64,000 nucleotides of DNA from Nageia nagi (Eukaryota; Pinophyta). Of the stretch, positions 26,596 to 38,360 are shown one piece after another; position 1 is the stretch's first letter; the number at the start of each line of letters is the position of its first letter. The DNA lies in NCBI GenBank assembly GCA_050084985.1, contig JBITNC010000001.1:152086001-152150000 (forward strand). Direction: 5' to 3'. The position numbers and the translations under genes are program-made. Under the pieces are notes generated by a model. The model did no database searches. It had not been told where the DNA came from and worked only from the letters and a program-made list of their open reading frames with translations.

Positions 26596-29500
26596 GTAAT
26601 GAATTTTGCATAACCTTACATTTATTCTTAATTTTATTGGCTAGTCTCATCACATTGATAATTGATTATAGACTATAAGTATTAGTGCACTATTTAGATT
26701 TACTTATAAATAAGAGTGGATGTTATGTACATACTCATAATTATAATTCACATCTCATTAGGTATCTTCAAATACTTGGAAGGTTTCCCCCTTTAATTGA
26801 AAATAACTTTCAACTCTACTCATTATCATTCATTATGAATATTTTTATTTTATTATGTCAAATTTAACAAGTGAATATGATTGTTATGTTATCAATTGTA
26901 TAATTTGTGTTATTATTACAAAATAGTACAAAATAACATATAATTTTTTGTTATTATTTTAGCTAAATTATAACATATTATCTCATATATTACTTTGGGT
27001 AGGAGAAAGTTATGGACATTCAAATATAATTAAAATTATACTAATATATATTTGGTTACAACATAGTACCTAATGGTCTTCCTCTCATATCCAATCCCAT
27101 AATACAAATCAACTTCCTACCTTCACCAAATTGAATCATTAATCTCATAGTTTTTTTCTAGATACCACCTCAACACTCTACCTTACTTGTCCTCTACCAT
27201 GCTTGGGCTATCTAAATGAACTAAATATAATTGATTCCCTTTGTACCTTAATGTTAATTCATAATAGTGATCCATGATAAATTATTATGTATAATTATTA
27301 TACTTCATGATTTTCATTTGCTTCTTGTATTTCCTAAGCTCTTACATTTTGGTTGGTCCTACTCAAAGCCCCTTGATAGCTCACTTATTTTTTGTTCCCC
27401 AATTTTTCCCAAATTTTAGCATCCTCTTCAAGTATTTGATACTTGTTGGGAAATTTTAAAATTTATGTTTCCACATGCTTCCATATTTAAATTCATCCTT
27501 AAAGAGTATTTTGTTCACTCTAACCAAACATACAACCAAATGAAACATGATCCTAAGGCCCATTTAGTCTTTAACCTTATGTTTTAAAATTATGGGTTGT
27601 CTTATATTCCTAAAATGAATCCATGATGATGATTGGTATATTCATAGTATTGAAGGTACTATAACATAAACTCAATACTATTTGACAAAAGAAACATTCT
27701 CCAAGGAGGAGGTTAGATATTGATTCCTTATCCTACTTGTATATTATGCATTTATTTTTCCTTATGAACTATCTCTTATTCAAGGTATCTTGAGTAAGTA
27801 TATTATTATGAGAAACCTACCAAGAGAAGCAATTTATCTTTATCCATCCCTTTGATTTCCATAATTTTAATTGAGGTACTTGTATTGGATGCCTAAATAT
27901 AGGGCTAGCTTTTTGTATACCTTCTTTCATTATGTATATATCTAATTTTCTATACCCTAATGCCAGTTTATTTAACTCACTCCTCCTTGGATAAGATCTA
28001 ATTTTCATGATGTCCTTTTTTTCATCATACCTTCCTTCTATGGGTGTCATTGTTGGATATTTTCCTATTATAGAGTTGTCAATGTGGGTCCATTATTTTT
28101 CCTTCATTTCAATTCTAAGATTTATTAGTTGAGGGTAGTAAGAATTAATGTGTGGGAAAAGATCCGAAAATATCTTCCCAAAATGGTTCCCTCCTTTCAT
28201 CCCCCACTTAAAAAAAGGCCTTGTTTTGTAAGAGGAGCTCCTCTATTCATTATTTTTCATATTTTTTATCATTTCCCAATGATTTAAAGTTAGGAAGGCC
28301 TTCGTATTCATACATAGGATAGTACTTTTCCATTAATAATTTACTCCAAATTTAGTTTGTCTTAGCTAACCATCTCTAGTATAATTTCCCAGTTAAAACT
28401 TAGTTATTCATGGTTGATACTTTAATTCTCAATCATCTTGTCTCCTTTGATTAACACACTATGTCCTAGCTAACCAATTCCATTTTTGGCTCATCATTTT
28501 CCTTTAACCATAAGAATTATTTCCTTGAATCCTTATTTAATTCCTTCAAAAAACATTTTAGTGTCATTAAGAGTAAAAGTTTGTAGACTAGTTACATATA
28601 CTAAAAATACATTTTACTCAATTTTTTTTAATTTATGGGTTAAAAAAGTACAAAAATTGGAGTTTTTAAAGGTTATTTTCCAACCTTTTAGGGCTTAAAA
28701 ATAACTATTTTCTTGTTAGTATTGGAAGTACATATATGAACATATTGAAGCAGGTCAAAAGAGACTAAAATACTATAACTCTATAATGAAGATACTAATC
28801 ATATTGCATAGAAAAATGTGATATTTAAAAGTCTCCCTCAACACCAAAAAATAAACTATACTTCTCCAAATATTGGCCAAAACATTGTACTATATGGACC
28901 CTACTAAAAAGGAAAGTTATATGTTCTAAATACATTTTTTCCACCTATTATTAATTTTACTCAACAAAAATATATATTTTAAATAATTAAATAATAAATA
29001 AAATTAAGTTAAATTATCATATTTATCTTAACAAATTATCTATTTATATGACATACATAATCAAACTTAAATGAAAAGGTAACACAAACTTATCGTTCTT
29101 ACCTATCAAGATGCAACATAGTTAGATTTGAGTTAAATACTTTTGTAATGACCTCCTCCTTAAATTTTTAAATTGAATCTTCTCTAGTAGTGGTGCATCG
29201 ATACATGATAAAAGTATGTTATGCAATGTTGTACAAATTATTCTCAATAATGTCATCTAATTCTAAGATCATTTGTCATAGGCACTTGATGCAATGTTAG
29301 ACCTAACTACAATATACTAAAAGTATAAAAGCAATTATAGAAATTAGGTATAAAATCCAAATTTAATAGGTGGTGATAGTAATCATTGATCACATAATGT
29401 ATGATATGTATATTAAAGTCTAGATTGATTTCTCAACCAAGACCTTTCCTCTTTTATATATGAGATCCTACACTATCTAAGATACCTCACTTAATGCTCC

Positions 29501-30140
29501 ATGGAACTCACACCATAAAAGAAGGAAAGGGGTGAGATACAAGATAATCATCAATAATTCTTTAAATATATTAATAAATAACATAAATCAATTATCTTTA
29601 TTAGATACCTAAAACATGATTTTTAAATAGATTAAAAAACCAAATGTAAGTATTTACATATGTCCCCATTTGGGTATGTGGTGATAAAATCAATCACATA
29701 ATATAATTAAAAATAAATAAATAAAAAATAATACTCACATGAATTGTAATCATGGCAATATCTTAGAGTTCCATGTTTTTATGATAGCTAGTGTCTTACC
29801 CACTCATTCACTTGGTTTTTTTACATAAAGGTACTACTGAATGGAAAGAACCAAGGCAAAGAATAAAGGATTGATATAAATATACCTTACTCTCCAATAT
29901 TGATAAGGAATTACTACAATGGCCATGAAATAAATAATTAATTACATACATATATCTCATATGATATAACATTATAAGCTTAAACATGAAATCAATGTAA
30001 TATCATCATATATCATAAATCTCATCAATCATCATCAATTATATCATACATAGAAAATAAAACATCTCCCTTGAAGGATTAACAAGTAAAAACTTTATTG
30101 GGTCCCTAAGTAGTGGCAAGTTTGCACAAGTCAAATCAAA
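26596..30140. other. No supportable gene
   Basis: AT-rich with short open frames only. The minus-strand frame at 27817-28050 (77 codons, including IRSYPRRSELNKLALGYRKLDIYIM) is not recognised and has no supporting context. Confidence 0.5.
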
Positions 30141-30144
30141 GGGA

Positions 30145-31325
30145 GGAGGATGGGATATTCCACTATTGAAGACCTGATGATGTTTTGGGTGAGGTGGATA
30201 AGGCTTGGCACAAAGGAAGTAAGGGCATCTTTTGGAAATATGTTCCATCCTATTCTTGGATTCAAGAGAAGGTTTGGTAGTTCATTTAAAAAGCAAAAGA
30301 ATATGGAGTATGACACAAAGGAGTTGCACTTTGATATGAGGATTTTTGCATACATAGAAGGGGATTGGATGCAAAGGTAGTTGTAATATTAACTTCACAT
30401 TTTAAGAGAGTAAGGGGTTTCCTATTCACCATATTATGTGGGGATTTGGAATAGGTCTCTTATGCAACATGCTCTAATTCTCATAACAAAGGAAAGAATG
30501 GGAGGTATTGAAAGTGTGCATAAGGATTTAATACATGACCCTATAAAACTAGTAGTGAGAGATGATGTGAGGGAAGTTCTGCCTAATATAGAGTATTTGA
30601 AGTTCATATAACTCTTAGAGGGAATTGACATGAATGTATCCCATCAAATGGCTAGTTGCTAGGTCGAGGGGTGTGTGGTTATGGGAGTATTTTCCTTTGA
30701 AATTACATCGAAGATGATATCAAAGATCTCAGGCCTATCGAATGAAGGATTAAGGATCCTAATCATAGAACTAGACTTTTTCAAAAAAGGAAAGAAAATT
30801 TGCTAGGATGGGAAGTGTATACTTCATAAGTGACTACCCCAACTGTGCCCAAATGTTGTAGGGATAGTGATGGGGTACACCATGCTTGATTCTAAAATTA
30901 TGTGGGTAAGATGTTACCACCTTGGAATTATAAACCATATTCATTGGAGAAAGGGAGTGGATATTCCATACTTCCTATTCAAAGAGCTTGAGAATTCAAA
31001 AGAGTATTTATATAAAGGGAGAATAAATTTTGTGTTTCATTAGGTACTTTTCCTATTCATTACAAAGTATATGGTGAAAAATAAGGGTTAGTTAGGATAC
31101 TTAGAGGATTTTATTCCAAAGAAAGAGGATGAAGATAGTCCTTTGAGTATAGTCCTTATAAGGTGAAGGTTATGTTATATATAGAGGATTTTATTCCAAA
31201 TTTTATTAAGTATAATCATGTGAGTATAGTATTTGTAAGGTGAAGGTTATGTTCAAGGATGAGTTAGAGGAATCCTTTGAGTATAGTCATCCTTGGTCAC
31301 CACCAAAGTGAATAATGAAAGTTAA
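30145..31325 (+). pseudogene. Decayed gag-like repeat protein of unassigned family
   Basis: A long coding trace runs through few frameshifts. It opens with MGYSTIEDLMMFWVRWIRLG (30150, 76 codons open), then HDPIKLVVRDDVREVLPNIEYLKF (about 30535-30610). Next come FSFEITSKMISKISGLSNEG (about 30690-30750), GYTMLDSKIMWVRCYHLGIINH and DIPYFLFKELENS (about 30960-31000). Many stops read TAG where W or Q would fit. The layout resembles uncharacterised proteins I associate with repeat-rich plant genomes, possibly retroelement Gag, but I cannot name a family. Base composition is less AT-rich than the flanks, supporting former coding use. Confidence 0.5.
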
Positions 31326-31819
31326 AATGAAATAATTGAAGTCCAACAAGAGTACTCTATTATGCAAGTTGAGAGCATTGCATGGGATGCTTATGACTAG
31401 CATGAGGAATTTCATTTCTCAAGTGGGAAAAGTCTAGGAGTTTATGTACAATGAGCTGGAGCTCTAAATGGACCCTGTAGCATAGTGTGGTAATATAACT
31501 AGAATGGAATGGATGGTTATTAGGTGAAATGATTCTTGCACTATGATAAGTAGTTTAGGTTCCCATAGGTATAGTATAAATGGTAATGATGTATTACTAT
31601 CAAGAACTATGGTTTTGTTTTATTTAGGGCATAATTGAAAAACTAACGCATGAAGATGTAATGGGTTATTGGTTCCCAAAAAACCACCTACTAATATATG
31701 TCAAAAAAAAAAGTAAAAACCCCACTCTCCAAGATTTTCATGGTTTTCCTCCAAACATATTAAATAATATATAATGTTAGCACAAGATGTATCATATAAT
31801 CATAATCAAATTAATAAAA
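31326..31819. other. Downstream of the gag-like remnant; no gene seen
   Basis: The same strand may carry the decayed tail of the preceding coding trace to about 31640. Nothing can be assigned. Confidence 0.4.
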
Positions 31820-32240
31820 ATTTATGTATGTCCCTATAAAAAGGGAGGTTTTTTTAATCATAAGCAACAAAGGATTCTATTTGCTTATATTTGTAAGAAA
31901 AAGATATTACTTTTAACAATAAGTAACAAAATATTATAATTTCTTATGTCCCTAAGAAAAAAAGGTTAATCATAGGTAATAAAGGCTTCTTTAAAACTCA
32001 AGACACTATCATGAGGAAAGTGTTATAACCGGGTACTATTCTTACCCAAATAATAAACAAGTTGCCTCCAAACGACAACCTTCTATAAAATTATATTTTC
32101 TTATGTCCCTAAGAAAAAGGTATTGCTTTTAACCATAAGTAATAAATGCTTCTTTACAACTTTACATACTTCCATGAAAAAGGTACTAGAATCAAGTGCT
32201 ATTTTTTCCCAAATACTAAATAGGATACCAACTTAAAAAC
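31820..32240 (+). repeat. Degenerate tandem repeat, about 150-bp unit, three partial copies
   Basis: TTATGTCCCTAAGAAAAA or TATGTCCCTATAAAAAG recurs near 31828, 31942 and 32099. It is followed by a TAA(C/T)CATA(A/G)G(C/T)AA(C/T)AAA segment and, in the last two, by TACTATTCTTACCCAAATA or its variant. The unit has no coding content. Confidence 0.6.
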
Positions 32241-32419
32241 TTCTCTTATTTTTTGAATTTAAATTGAAATCCAATCTCAAATTAACTAAATTACAAAGAT
32301 AGGGTATAAGAAAACATAATTGTACTTATCTTTAATAAACAAAACTTGAAATCTTTATCTTCAACAACTCATATAAAAATCAAAAATCAATTTTGAATTA
32401 ATATGCCTAAGAGCTTTAA

Positions 32420-33300
32420 TGAACAATATAGAAAATCTAAGAATAAAATTTTCTCTTGAGTTGTGCATTAGTGCACTATTTCTAGAGGAATTTAATTTTG
32501 TAACTTCATTTAGGAATCACATGAAGCACATGAATCCTTTGTGGGCCTTCATCTTGCTCCATTTGGATCAAATAAATAATAAAGAGATGAATATAACTTC
32601 ACCATTATGCATGAAAAATCTTAAGCTACATGATATTATTTGGCTTCTCATGTTCTTTTCCTTTAATAGTTTCCAATTTGTATACCCCCAAGACATAATT
32701 TTACATAAAAATGTAAGGACTAATCTAATTTGGTTCACACCTATATTTCTTTTCATTTTCTATTTCATTTATTTTTCCTTGATTTTTTTTAGGACCGTAT
32801 CTCCAACTTTTAATTCCTTTGTATTTATATTCTTGTTGTAATCTCTCTTAATTTTGTTATCATAAATTCTCAAATGATCCAAAGTGGTAACTCTTTTTGC
32901 ATCCAAAGCCTCTAATTTTGTGTTTCTTTATTCTTCTTATAAAATGATGCCTTGCAATGAAACTATGAAAGAAAGTATCCCTAGTAATTCCAAATGTAGA
33001 TCAAACTCGTCACCAAAAATAAGAGATAATGATGTAGCTCCTATTGGCCAAATAGAGAAAGACCATGGAGAGACTATCACATTCAACCCTTGATAATGAA
33101 GAATGTACAAATTAGCATTATTTTTACATTGCAAACATTTCTTTTCATGATTGTAACAATCATTTTCCATACAAGGCCAACAATATCCCAATCTCAATAA
33201 CTTTTGATAAGTTAGTTTTCTATTAAAATGAACACTACATATACCTTCATGAGATTACTCTAAGGTTGAATTTATCTCATGATATTGAAGGCATATAAGG
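32420..33300 (-). pseudogene. Tat-like Ty3/gypsy integrase with core deleted
   Basis: Reading downward from about 33240 on the minus strand, the H2C2 zinc-binding domain shows LRLGYCWPCMENDCYNHEKK with CLQC (86 codons open at 32937-33197). It continues with NVIVSPWSFSIWPI and then jumps at about 33045 to GATSLSLIFGDEF, which corresponds to the region after the catalytic core. KLEALDAKRVTTLDHL (about 32900) and ELKVGDTVLKKI follow as the C-terminal domain. Roughly the whole DDE core is therefore missing. Plus-strand frames here are antisense shadows. The enzyme would insert cDNA into the genome but cannot be active. Confidence 0.8.
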
Positions 33301-33399
33301 AGATTATACTCAAAAGATTATATGTACAATGAATCTCCAATGATAACATGATTTCAGTTCTTCTCTATAATCCTTATTCTTTCATTTCTATTGATATCA

Positions 33400-33970
33400 C
33401 TTGGAACAACACCATTCTTTAAATATGCAAAATTATCTTCATACCAAGGAGAAATTGAAATGCATTCACTATAAAAACGTGAATATTCAATGAAATATTT
33501 AATAAAAATCATAATAAGGTTTATCTAAATTCTTGATGATGATAATTGTCTCCTCATTTTCTATTTCCACAGGAACCAAAGAATTCATAATATCCATATT
33601 ATCCACATATATATTATTCTCTCACACAAATGTTATCAACCTCATGCACATCAAAATACATAAGAACATTAGAAACCATCTTCTTATATGGTTGAAGCTT
33701 CTCATATTTTATATTGTATATGGAATTTATTTATTTAACAACCAATTGATAATATCTCTATATTTTTATATTTTTCACTTTAAAAGAATTATAGCTTTTA
33801 ATCCCAAAATAAGTGTCTCATATTCAGGCATATTATGTATGTAATTAAAGCTCAACCTATATGATAGAGGATTACCATGAGTAGAAACCAATACAATACC
33901 TACATCTAATCCATTAATACACTTGGAACCATCAAAATATATATTCCATTCTTAATTTTCATTCCCAACA
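33400..33970 (-). pseudogene. Tat-like Ty3/gypsy RNase H
   Basis: Minus-strand residues YFDGSKCI, GIVLVS, GNPLSYRLSF and NMPEYETLILGLKA (about 33950-33800), then NEKLQPYKKM-type residues, follow the RNase H1 fold order with the catalytic D (FDGS) and E (PEYE) contexts visible. It lies between the RT and integrase of the same element. Stops and frameshifts are present. Confidence 0.75.
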
Positions 33971-34339
33971 TAGCTAAAACATTCATCTAAAAAAACATTT
34001 ATAGTAGTAGTACATCGATGCATAATAGATCTATGTTCTCTGATGTTGCATGAAGTATTTTTAATAATATCAATATATTCATCCAAAAAATCTTCATGAA
34101 GCGAGGAAGAATCATCACTAGGAAAATTCAACTACAAAATTTTCTATAACTTGCCTTTATACACTTTTGGGAAGTGAAAACAAGATCAAACTCTTATAAT
34201 AACATGACCCATTTAGCATCCCATTCAAAAAGATGCGGTTTAGATAAAAGGTATACCAAAAGATCCACTTGAGAAACTACATAAATAGTATTATTTAAAG
34301 ATATAATGTCTCAATTATTTTATGGAAAATATAATAGAA

Positions 34340-35056
34340 AAATGCTACTTATCAATAGGAGAATAGCTTATCTCACAATTAATTAAATCTTTCTAATATA
34401 ATAAATGACTCTTTCTCTATTTTTATCATCTTTTATAGAAAGCATTATGCCTAATTCTTTTAATTTGGCTAAAATATAAAGCAAAAGAGGATTAATTTCA
34501 TCAAGAGGAGTTGATGTGGGAGAATTATAAATATAACTCTTTATTTCATCAAAAGCAATTTGGCACTTTTGATCCCATACAAACTTGACATCTTCTTTCA
34601 ACAAATAAGCAAATTGAGAACTTCTATTAGCCAATTGTGCAACAAATCATCTAATTTCTTGAACTTTACCTTAACAACTTCTTCTTATATTACATATTTG
34701 AAATAGATTTTACTTTCTTTGAATCCACTCCAATTCCCCTTATAGAAATAATGAAACCAAGCAATGTTTTGAAATAAATAACAAAGGTACATTTTTGAGG
34801 CTTCAACCTTAACTTATATTTCCATGGCCTTTAAAAGATGAATCTTAAATCTAAAATATGATTATCCTTTTTCTTTGAATTTTCTATAATTTCAACCACA
34901 TATATCTTGATATAATTATGGATTATATCATAAAATATTGCTACCATAGCTCTTTGATATATGGATATTGTATTTTCTAGACTAATGACATCATCACATT
35001 GTAAAATGTTCCCCATGGAGTGATGAAAGATATTTTATGTTGATCATCAATATTAA
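34340..35056 (-). pseudogene. Tat-like Ty3/gypsy reverse transcriptase, C-terminal part
   Basis: From the insertion point at 35056 downward the minus strand reads DDQHKISFITPWGTF, IYQRAMVAIFYDIIHNYIKI and YVVEII where YVDDII is expected. KYKLRLKPQKCTF, LLGFIISIRGIGVDSKKVK and then SSQFAYLLKEDVKFVWDQK (83 codons open, 34383-34634) follow, the connection to RNase H. The wording matches the Tat lineage. The active-site aspartates are lost. The N-terminal RT part lies beyond the inserted element, at 40143-40640. Confidence 0.85.
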
Positions 35057-35302
35057 TGATGATGAATAATTTTAATAATAATATAAATAATAATAAAATA
35101 CTTTTTTAAGGTATTTAAGGTTATTTGGGAATAATATATGCATTAGAGGCATTTCTACCATTTGTAATAAATGCAATACCACTTGCTCTTCTATGGTTTT
35201 GCCAATACCATGTACATTCTCCCATGGTGTTTTGGATTGTATTGGACTATTTAAAGGCTTATTATAATAATGTAAAATCATCCATTTTTTTATTATGTAT
35301 CA
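35057..35302 (+). repeat. 5' LTR of the 1.9-kb non-autonomous element
   Basis: 246 bp, matching 39894-40137. Shared blocks include AATAATAAAATAC(C/T)TTTTTAAGGTAT and ATGGTTTTGCCAAT. Confidence 0.9.
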
Positions 35303-35303
35303 T

Positions 35304-35317
35304 TGGTATCAAAGCTC
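35304..35317 (+). promoter_or_regulatory. Primer-binding site, initiator-Met tRNA type
   Basis: TGGTATCAAAGCTC starts one base after the LTR end. It differs from the usual TGGTATCAGAGC by one G-to-A change. Confidence 0.85.
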
Positions 35318-35649
35318 TCATTCAGATCTAATTATGGACTTGGATCGGATATGCATTCATCCTTAATGCTCTTATCTCCTATCAATCTCTTGGCAAGAGC
35401 AAATCCAAGGGAGATTTCATTGAGCCAAGGTTAATGATTCCATATCCATACACCATTTTAATATCATTATGCAAACATTTCTTCTTCTCATGGGTATTTT
35501 CTTCACCCACATAGCTCATACAACCCACCCTCAGTTGGTCAGCATCCCATCATGCTTGTGCCTGACTCATGTTCCAACTACATTTTGGTGCAATTGAAAA
35601 ATTAAGGTCCTATACTACTCCAAATGGAATAAAATTTTGTATGTGAATT

Positions 35650-36136
35650 TGATGTGAATTCAGCTATAACAAGAAAACAGAAATTGAAATCCAGTCACAG
35701 AACATGCAGAAGAAATCCAGACCAAAAATACTCTTCTTATTCCTGAATCCACATGCTCTCCAAGAGAATACAATGCCCTTTAAATAGCCACAAAAAAAAA
35801 ACAAAAAACCAGAATGAGTCGGATTGTGCCCAAAATTTGCATGCGCATCCCTCTTACACTAATTAAGCAGTATCTAAAATATCCACCCTTAACTAGAAGA
35901 AAAACAAGAGTTATTAAAGGCGCAACATGCAAAAAAGCCTAAAAAATCAGGAGTGCTCTTAAAAAGCCTATTTTTCAGGCCTTAGACGGATGAATCAGGC
36001 CTTAAAAATATCATTTTTTGGGTATGGCAGTTCTAGCGAACTCCATAACTGGAAATTCGTCACAAAGCCACAGTTTAGATTTCAAAGCAAAATGACCTCC
36101 GGATCAAAAGTTACGGCCCCGGCAACGCATGCATCA
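35650..36136 (-). repeat. 3' LTR of the chromovirus derivative
   Basis: 487 bp, near-identical to 38361-38848. It has clearly higher G+C than the surroundings. Confidence 0.95.
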
Positions 36137-36150
36137 TTCTCCTCTGGTTG
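36137..36150 (-). promoter_or_regulatory. Polypurine tract of the chromovirus derivative
   Basis: The minus strand reads CAACCAGAGGAGAA directly before the 3' LTR, the expected place for plus-strand priming. Confidence 0.75.
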
Positions 36151-36189
36151 AAAGGAACTCTGCTCCTGCGAGTTCTGCTGTTGAAATTC

Positions 36190-37785
36190 CTAAAGTTTAT
36201 CATTAGCAATCCTCTTTACTTCCCCCTCTAAAACCCATGTATTATCTGCTGGTGATAGCCCTTCCCATTGTACCAGGTACTTGGTATAGCTCCCATGTCG
36301 AGTGTTGAACACTGTCTGATCAAGAATCTGTGTAATGCGCTCCTTCTTTTTCTTAGGAACTTGTTGCTCCCATTGTATTGGAGTTGTAGCCTTATAGGCA
36401 TTGTTGTTCCTTTTCTCCAGAATCCTACATGGACCAATCTTCTTTAGCTTCAACTTATTATAGGTGCCTCTGGGAAACCTCTCCTTACGAAGGTGGACCA
36501 TCACTAAGTTGCCCTCCTGAAAAATCTTTTCTCTCCTATGTGCATCTACTACTGCTTTATACTTACGATTATTCTCTTGCAATTGTACCCGAACCTCCTC
36601 CCTTAGTTCTACCTTTTGTGTAGGTAACGCATAACACCAACCAACTTCACGTGCTCCTGCGAGAAATCTTTTTGTAGTCAAAAGGCTTTGTCCTTGGGCT
36701 TCTTCCTTAAGGGGTAAAAGAACCACCTTTACACCATCTTTCCAAAATGTGTAAGTGTTCTTACTTCCATCATGATGAGTCTTCCTGTCAAACTGCCATG
36801 GTCTCCCCAATAATATATGACATGCATCCATGGGAATTACATCACACCATACCTCATCTTTATAAGTATCCCCAATGGAAAAATTTACTAGACACCTCTT
36901 ATCAATAGTTACCTCATTTCCCTTCTTGATCCATGAAACACGATATGGACATGGGTGCTTTTGACATTTGAGTTTCAACTTATCAACCATTACAGTAGAA
37001 ACCATGTTTTCACAACTACCACCATCAATTACCATGTTACATACCTTTCCTCCTGTTGTGCATCTTGTATGAAATATATTGGTACGTAACCAACAATTAC
37101 CACTATCCTCAGCTGGCATGTTCTCCTCCCTTGGAACAATCAGGGTCCTTCTTATCATCAGGTTCTCACCCATATCTGCAGAAACTTCTGTTTCAACCTC
37201 CTCTTCTTCTTCTTCTTCAACTAGAGCAACCCTAGCATTTCCCCTCTCTTCAGCATCATATTTGGGACATTCAGATGCCTTGTGACCTTCTTCATGACAT
37301 CTATAACAAATGAGTGGTTTCCATGTGCCAGTAGTAGATTGACCCCCTCCATTACCTCTTCCTCTAGGGTATCCCCTTCCTCTCTGACTTTGGTTTACCT
37401 CTTCTTGTTTAGTGGGTACGGAGGATTCTCCCTTGGAGAAATTAGATCCTTCTTGCCCCCGATTCGAAGGTGTGAGTCCCTTCTTTCCTCCTCGATTGGT
37501 CCTTCTCAATTTTTCCTCAGCCTTGAGGGCTATTTGATATGCATCCTCCACAGTAGGAGTGCGATGCATGTTAATTTCATCTTGAATAACAAAGTTCAGA
37601 CCATTTACATATCTTGCAGCCTTTTGCTCCTCTATTTCATTAGGTTCTATTCGAATGGAAAGCTTATAAAAGTCATTAGTGTAGTCCTCAATGCTTCGTT
37701 CCTTTTGTCGCAAATTTTGGAATTGGCGAAATAAGGTCTGGGAGTAGTCCACAGGTACAAATTTCCCTTTTAGCTTCTTCTTCAT
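36190..37785 (-). CDS. Gag C-terminus-protease-integrase C-terminus-chromodomain fusion frame
   Basis: An uninterrupted frame of 531 residues. Residues 1-95 continue the Gag domain (FRQFQNLRQKERSIEDY). C160-x2-C163-x4-H168-x4-C173 is the Gag zinc knuckle. An acidic run follows at about 189-196. Retropepsin lies at about 230-360 with the catalytic VIDGGSC motif (D254) and ILLGRPWQFDR. After CYAL near residue 388 the frame passes straight into the integrase C-terminal domain (REEVRVQL, GNLVMVHLRKERFPRGTYNKL, about 394-465). A chromodomain ends the frame at about 483-531 (YLVQWEGLSPADNTWV). RT, RNase H and the integrase core, which normally lie between, are absent. The apparent start at 37785 is internal; the real Gag start is upstream at 38298. 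The frame is open across the deletion junction. Confidence 0.9.
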   Translation of the reverse strand: MKKKLKGKFVPVDYSQTLFRQFQNLRQKERSIEDYTNDFYKLSIRIEPNEIEEQKAARYVNGLNFVIQDEINMHRTPTVEDAYQIALKAEEKLRRTNRGGKKGLTPSNRGQEGSNFSKGESSVPTKQEEVNQSQRGRGYPRGRGNGGGQSTTGTWKPLICYRCHEEGHKASECPKYDAEERGNARVALVEEEEEEEVETEVSADMGENLMIRRTLIVPREENMPAEDSGNCWLRTNIFHTRCTTGGKVCNMVIDGGSCENMVSTVMVDKLKLKCQKHPCPYRVSWIKKGNEVTIDKRCLVNFSIGDTYKDEVWCDVIPMDACHILLGRPWQFDRKTHHDGSKNTYTFWKDGVKVVLLPLKEEAQGQSLLTTKRFLAGAREVGWCYALPTQKVELREEVRVQLQENNRKYKAVVDAHRREKIFQEGNLVMVHLRKERFPRGTYNKLKLKKIGPCRILEKRNNNAYKATTPIQWEQQVPKKKKERITQILDQTVFNTRHGSYTKYLVQWEGLSPADNTWVLEGEVKRIANDKL

Positions 37786-37833
37786 TTTAGCCCAATCTCT
37801 GATCTTATCCTTGCCATCCCTTTGTCGTGTATT

Positions 37834-38298
37834 CTATAGGTGATCCCACCAAATTAATGCATGTCCCTTCAACTTTGTGCATGCAAGCTTTACCTTCTTT
37901 TCTTCAGCAAGGTTACTCCATTCAAAATATTTTTCTAGGCTATTGATCCAATCGATCAACTCCTCTGGTTTTAATCCACCAGCATACTCAGGAATCTCAA
38001 TTTTGATCCCTGCATTATTTCCTTTAAGCCCTTCTAGAGCCCGTATCAACCGATTCTCAAAACGTTGACCATCTCCCATTAGGTCTTCTTGTTCTGCATC
38101 CATCTGAACCTCAGATCCAACTTCATCAGTTGTACTTACACCATCAAATCTTAGATCTGGATGGGTATTCATATTTCTCTCTGCCATGCGCTCAATTGCA
38201 CCAGTGAGTCGTGTTATTTGGGCCTGCAGATCCTCGATCTACCTACTCATTTGAGTATAGGCACCTCTAGGTGCTCTGCCTCCTCTCCTAGGTGGCAT
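37834..38298 (-). pseudogene. Gag N-terminus of the chromovirus derivative
   Basis: It starts MPPRRGGRAPRGAYTQMSR at 38298 and is in frame with 36190-37785. TAG stops at 38239-38241 and 37834-37836 interrupt it. The stretch between (117 codons from 38187) carries IKIEIPEYAGGLKPEELIDW and LKGHALIWWDHL, the Retrotrans_gag core that forms virus-like particle shells in the cytoplasm. Both stops could have arisen by one C-to-T change, in line with methylcytosine decay. The rest of Gag continues below 37834 without a frameshift. Confidence 0.85.
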
Positions 38299-38340
38299 CT
38301 TCTTCTTTAATTTTCTTTTTTTCTTTCCCCCAACGAGATC

Positions 38341-38358
38341 ACACCCGCTCTGATACCA
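38341..38358 (-). promoter_or_regulatory. Primer-binding site of the chromovirus derivative
   Basis: The minus strand reads TGGTATCAGAGCGGGTGT two bases inside the right (5') LTR. It matches the initiator-Met tRNA 3' end. Confidence 0.9.
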
Positions 38359-38360
38359 AA

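Noticed and set aside
32419-32841. 140-codon plus-strand frame
   Set aside because: It is antisense to the Tat-like integrase C-terminus and has no motif.
36429-38068. Several plus-strand frames including one of 150 codons
   Set aside because: They mirror the Gag-protease-chromodomain frame on the minus strand.
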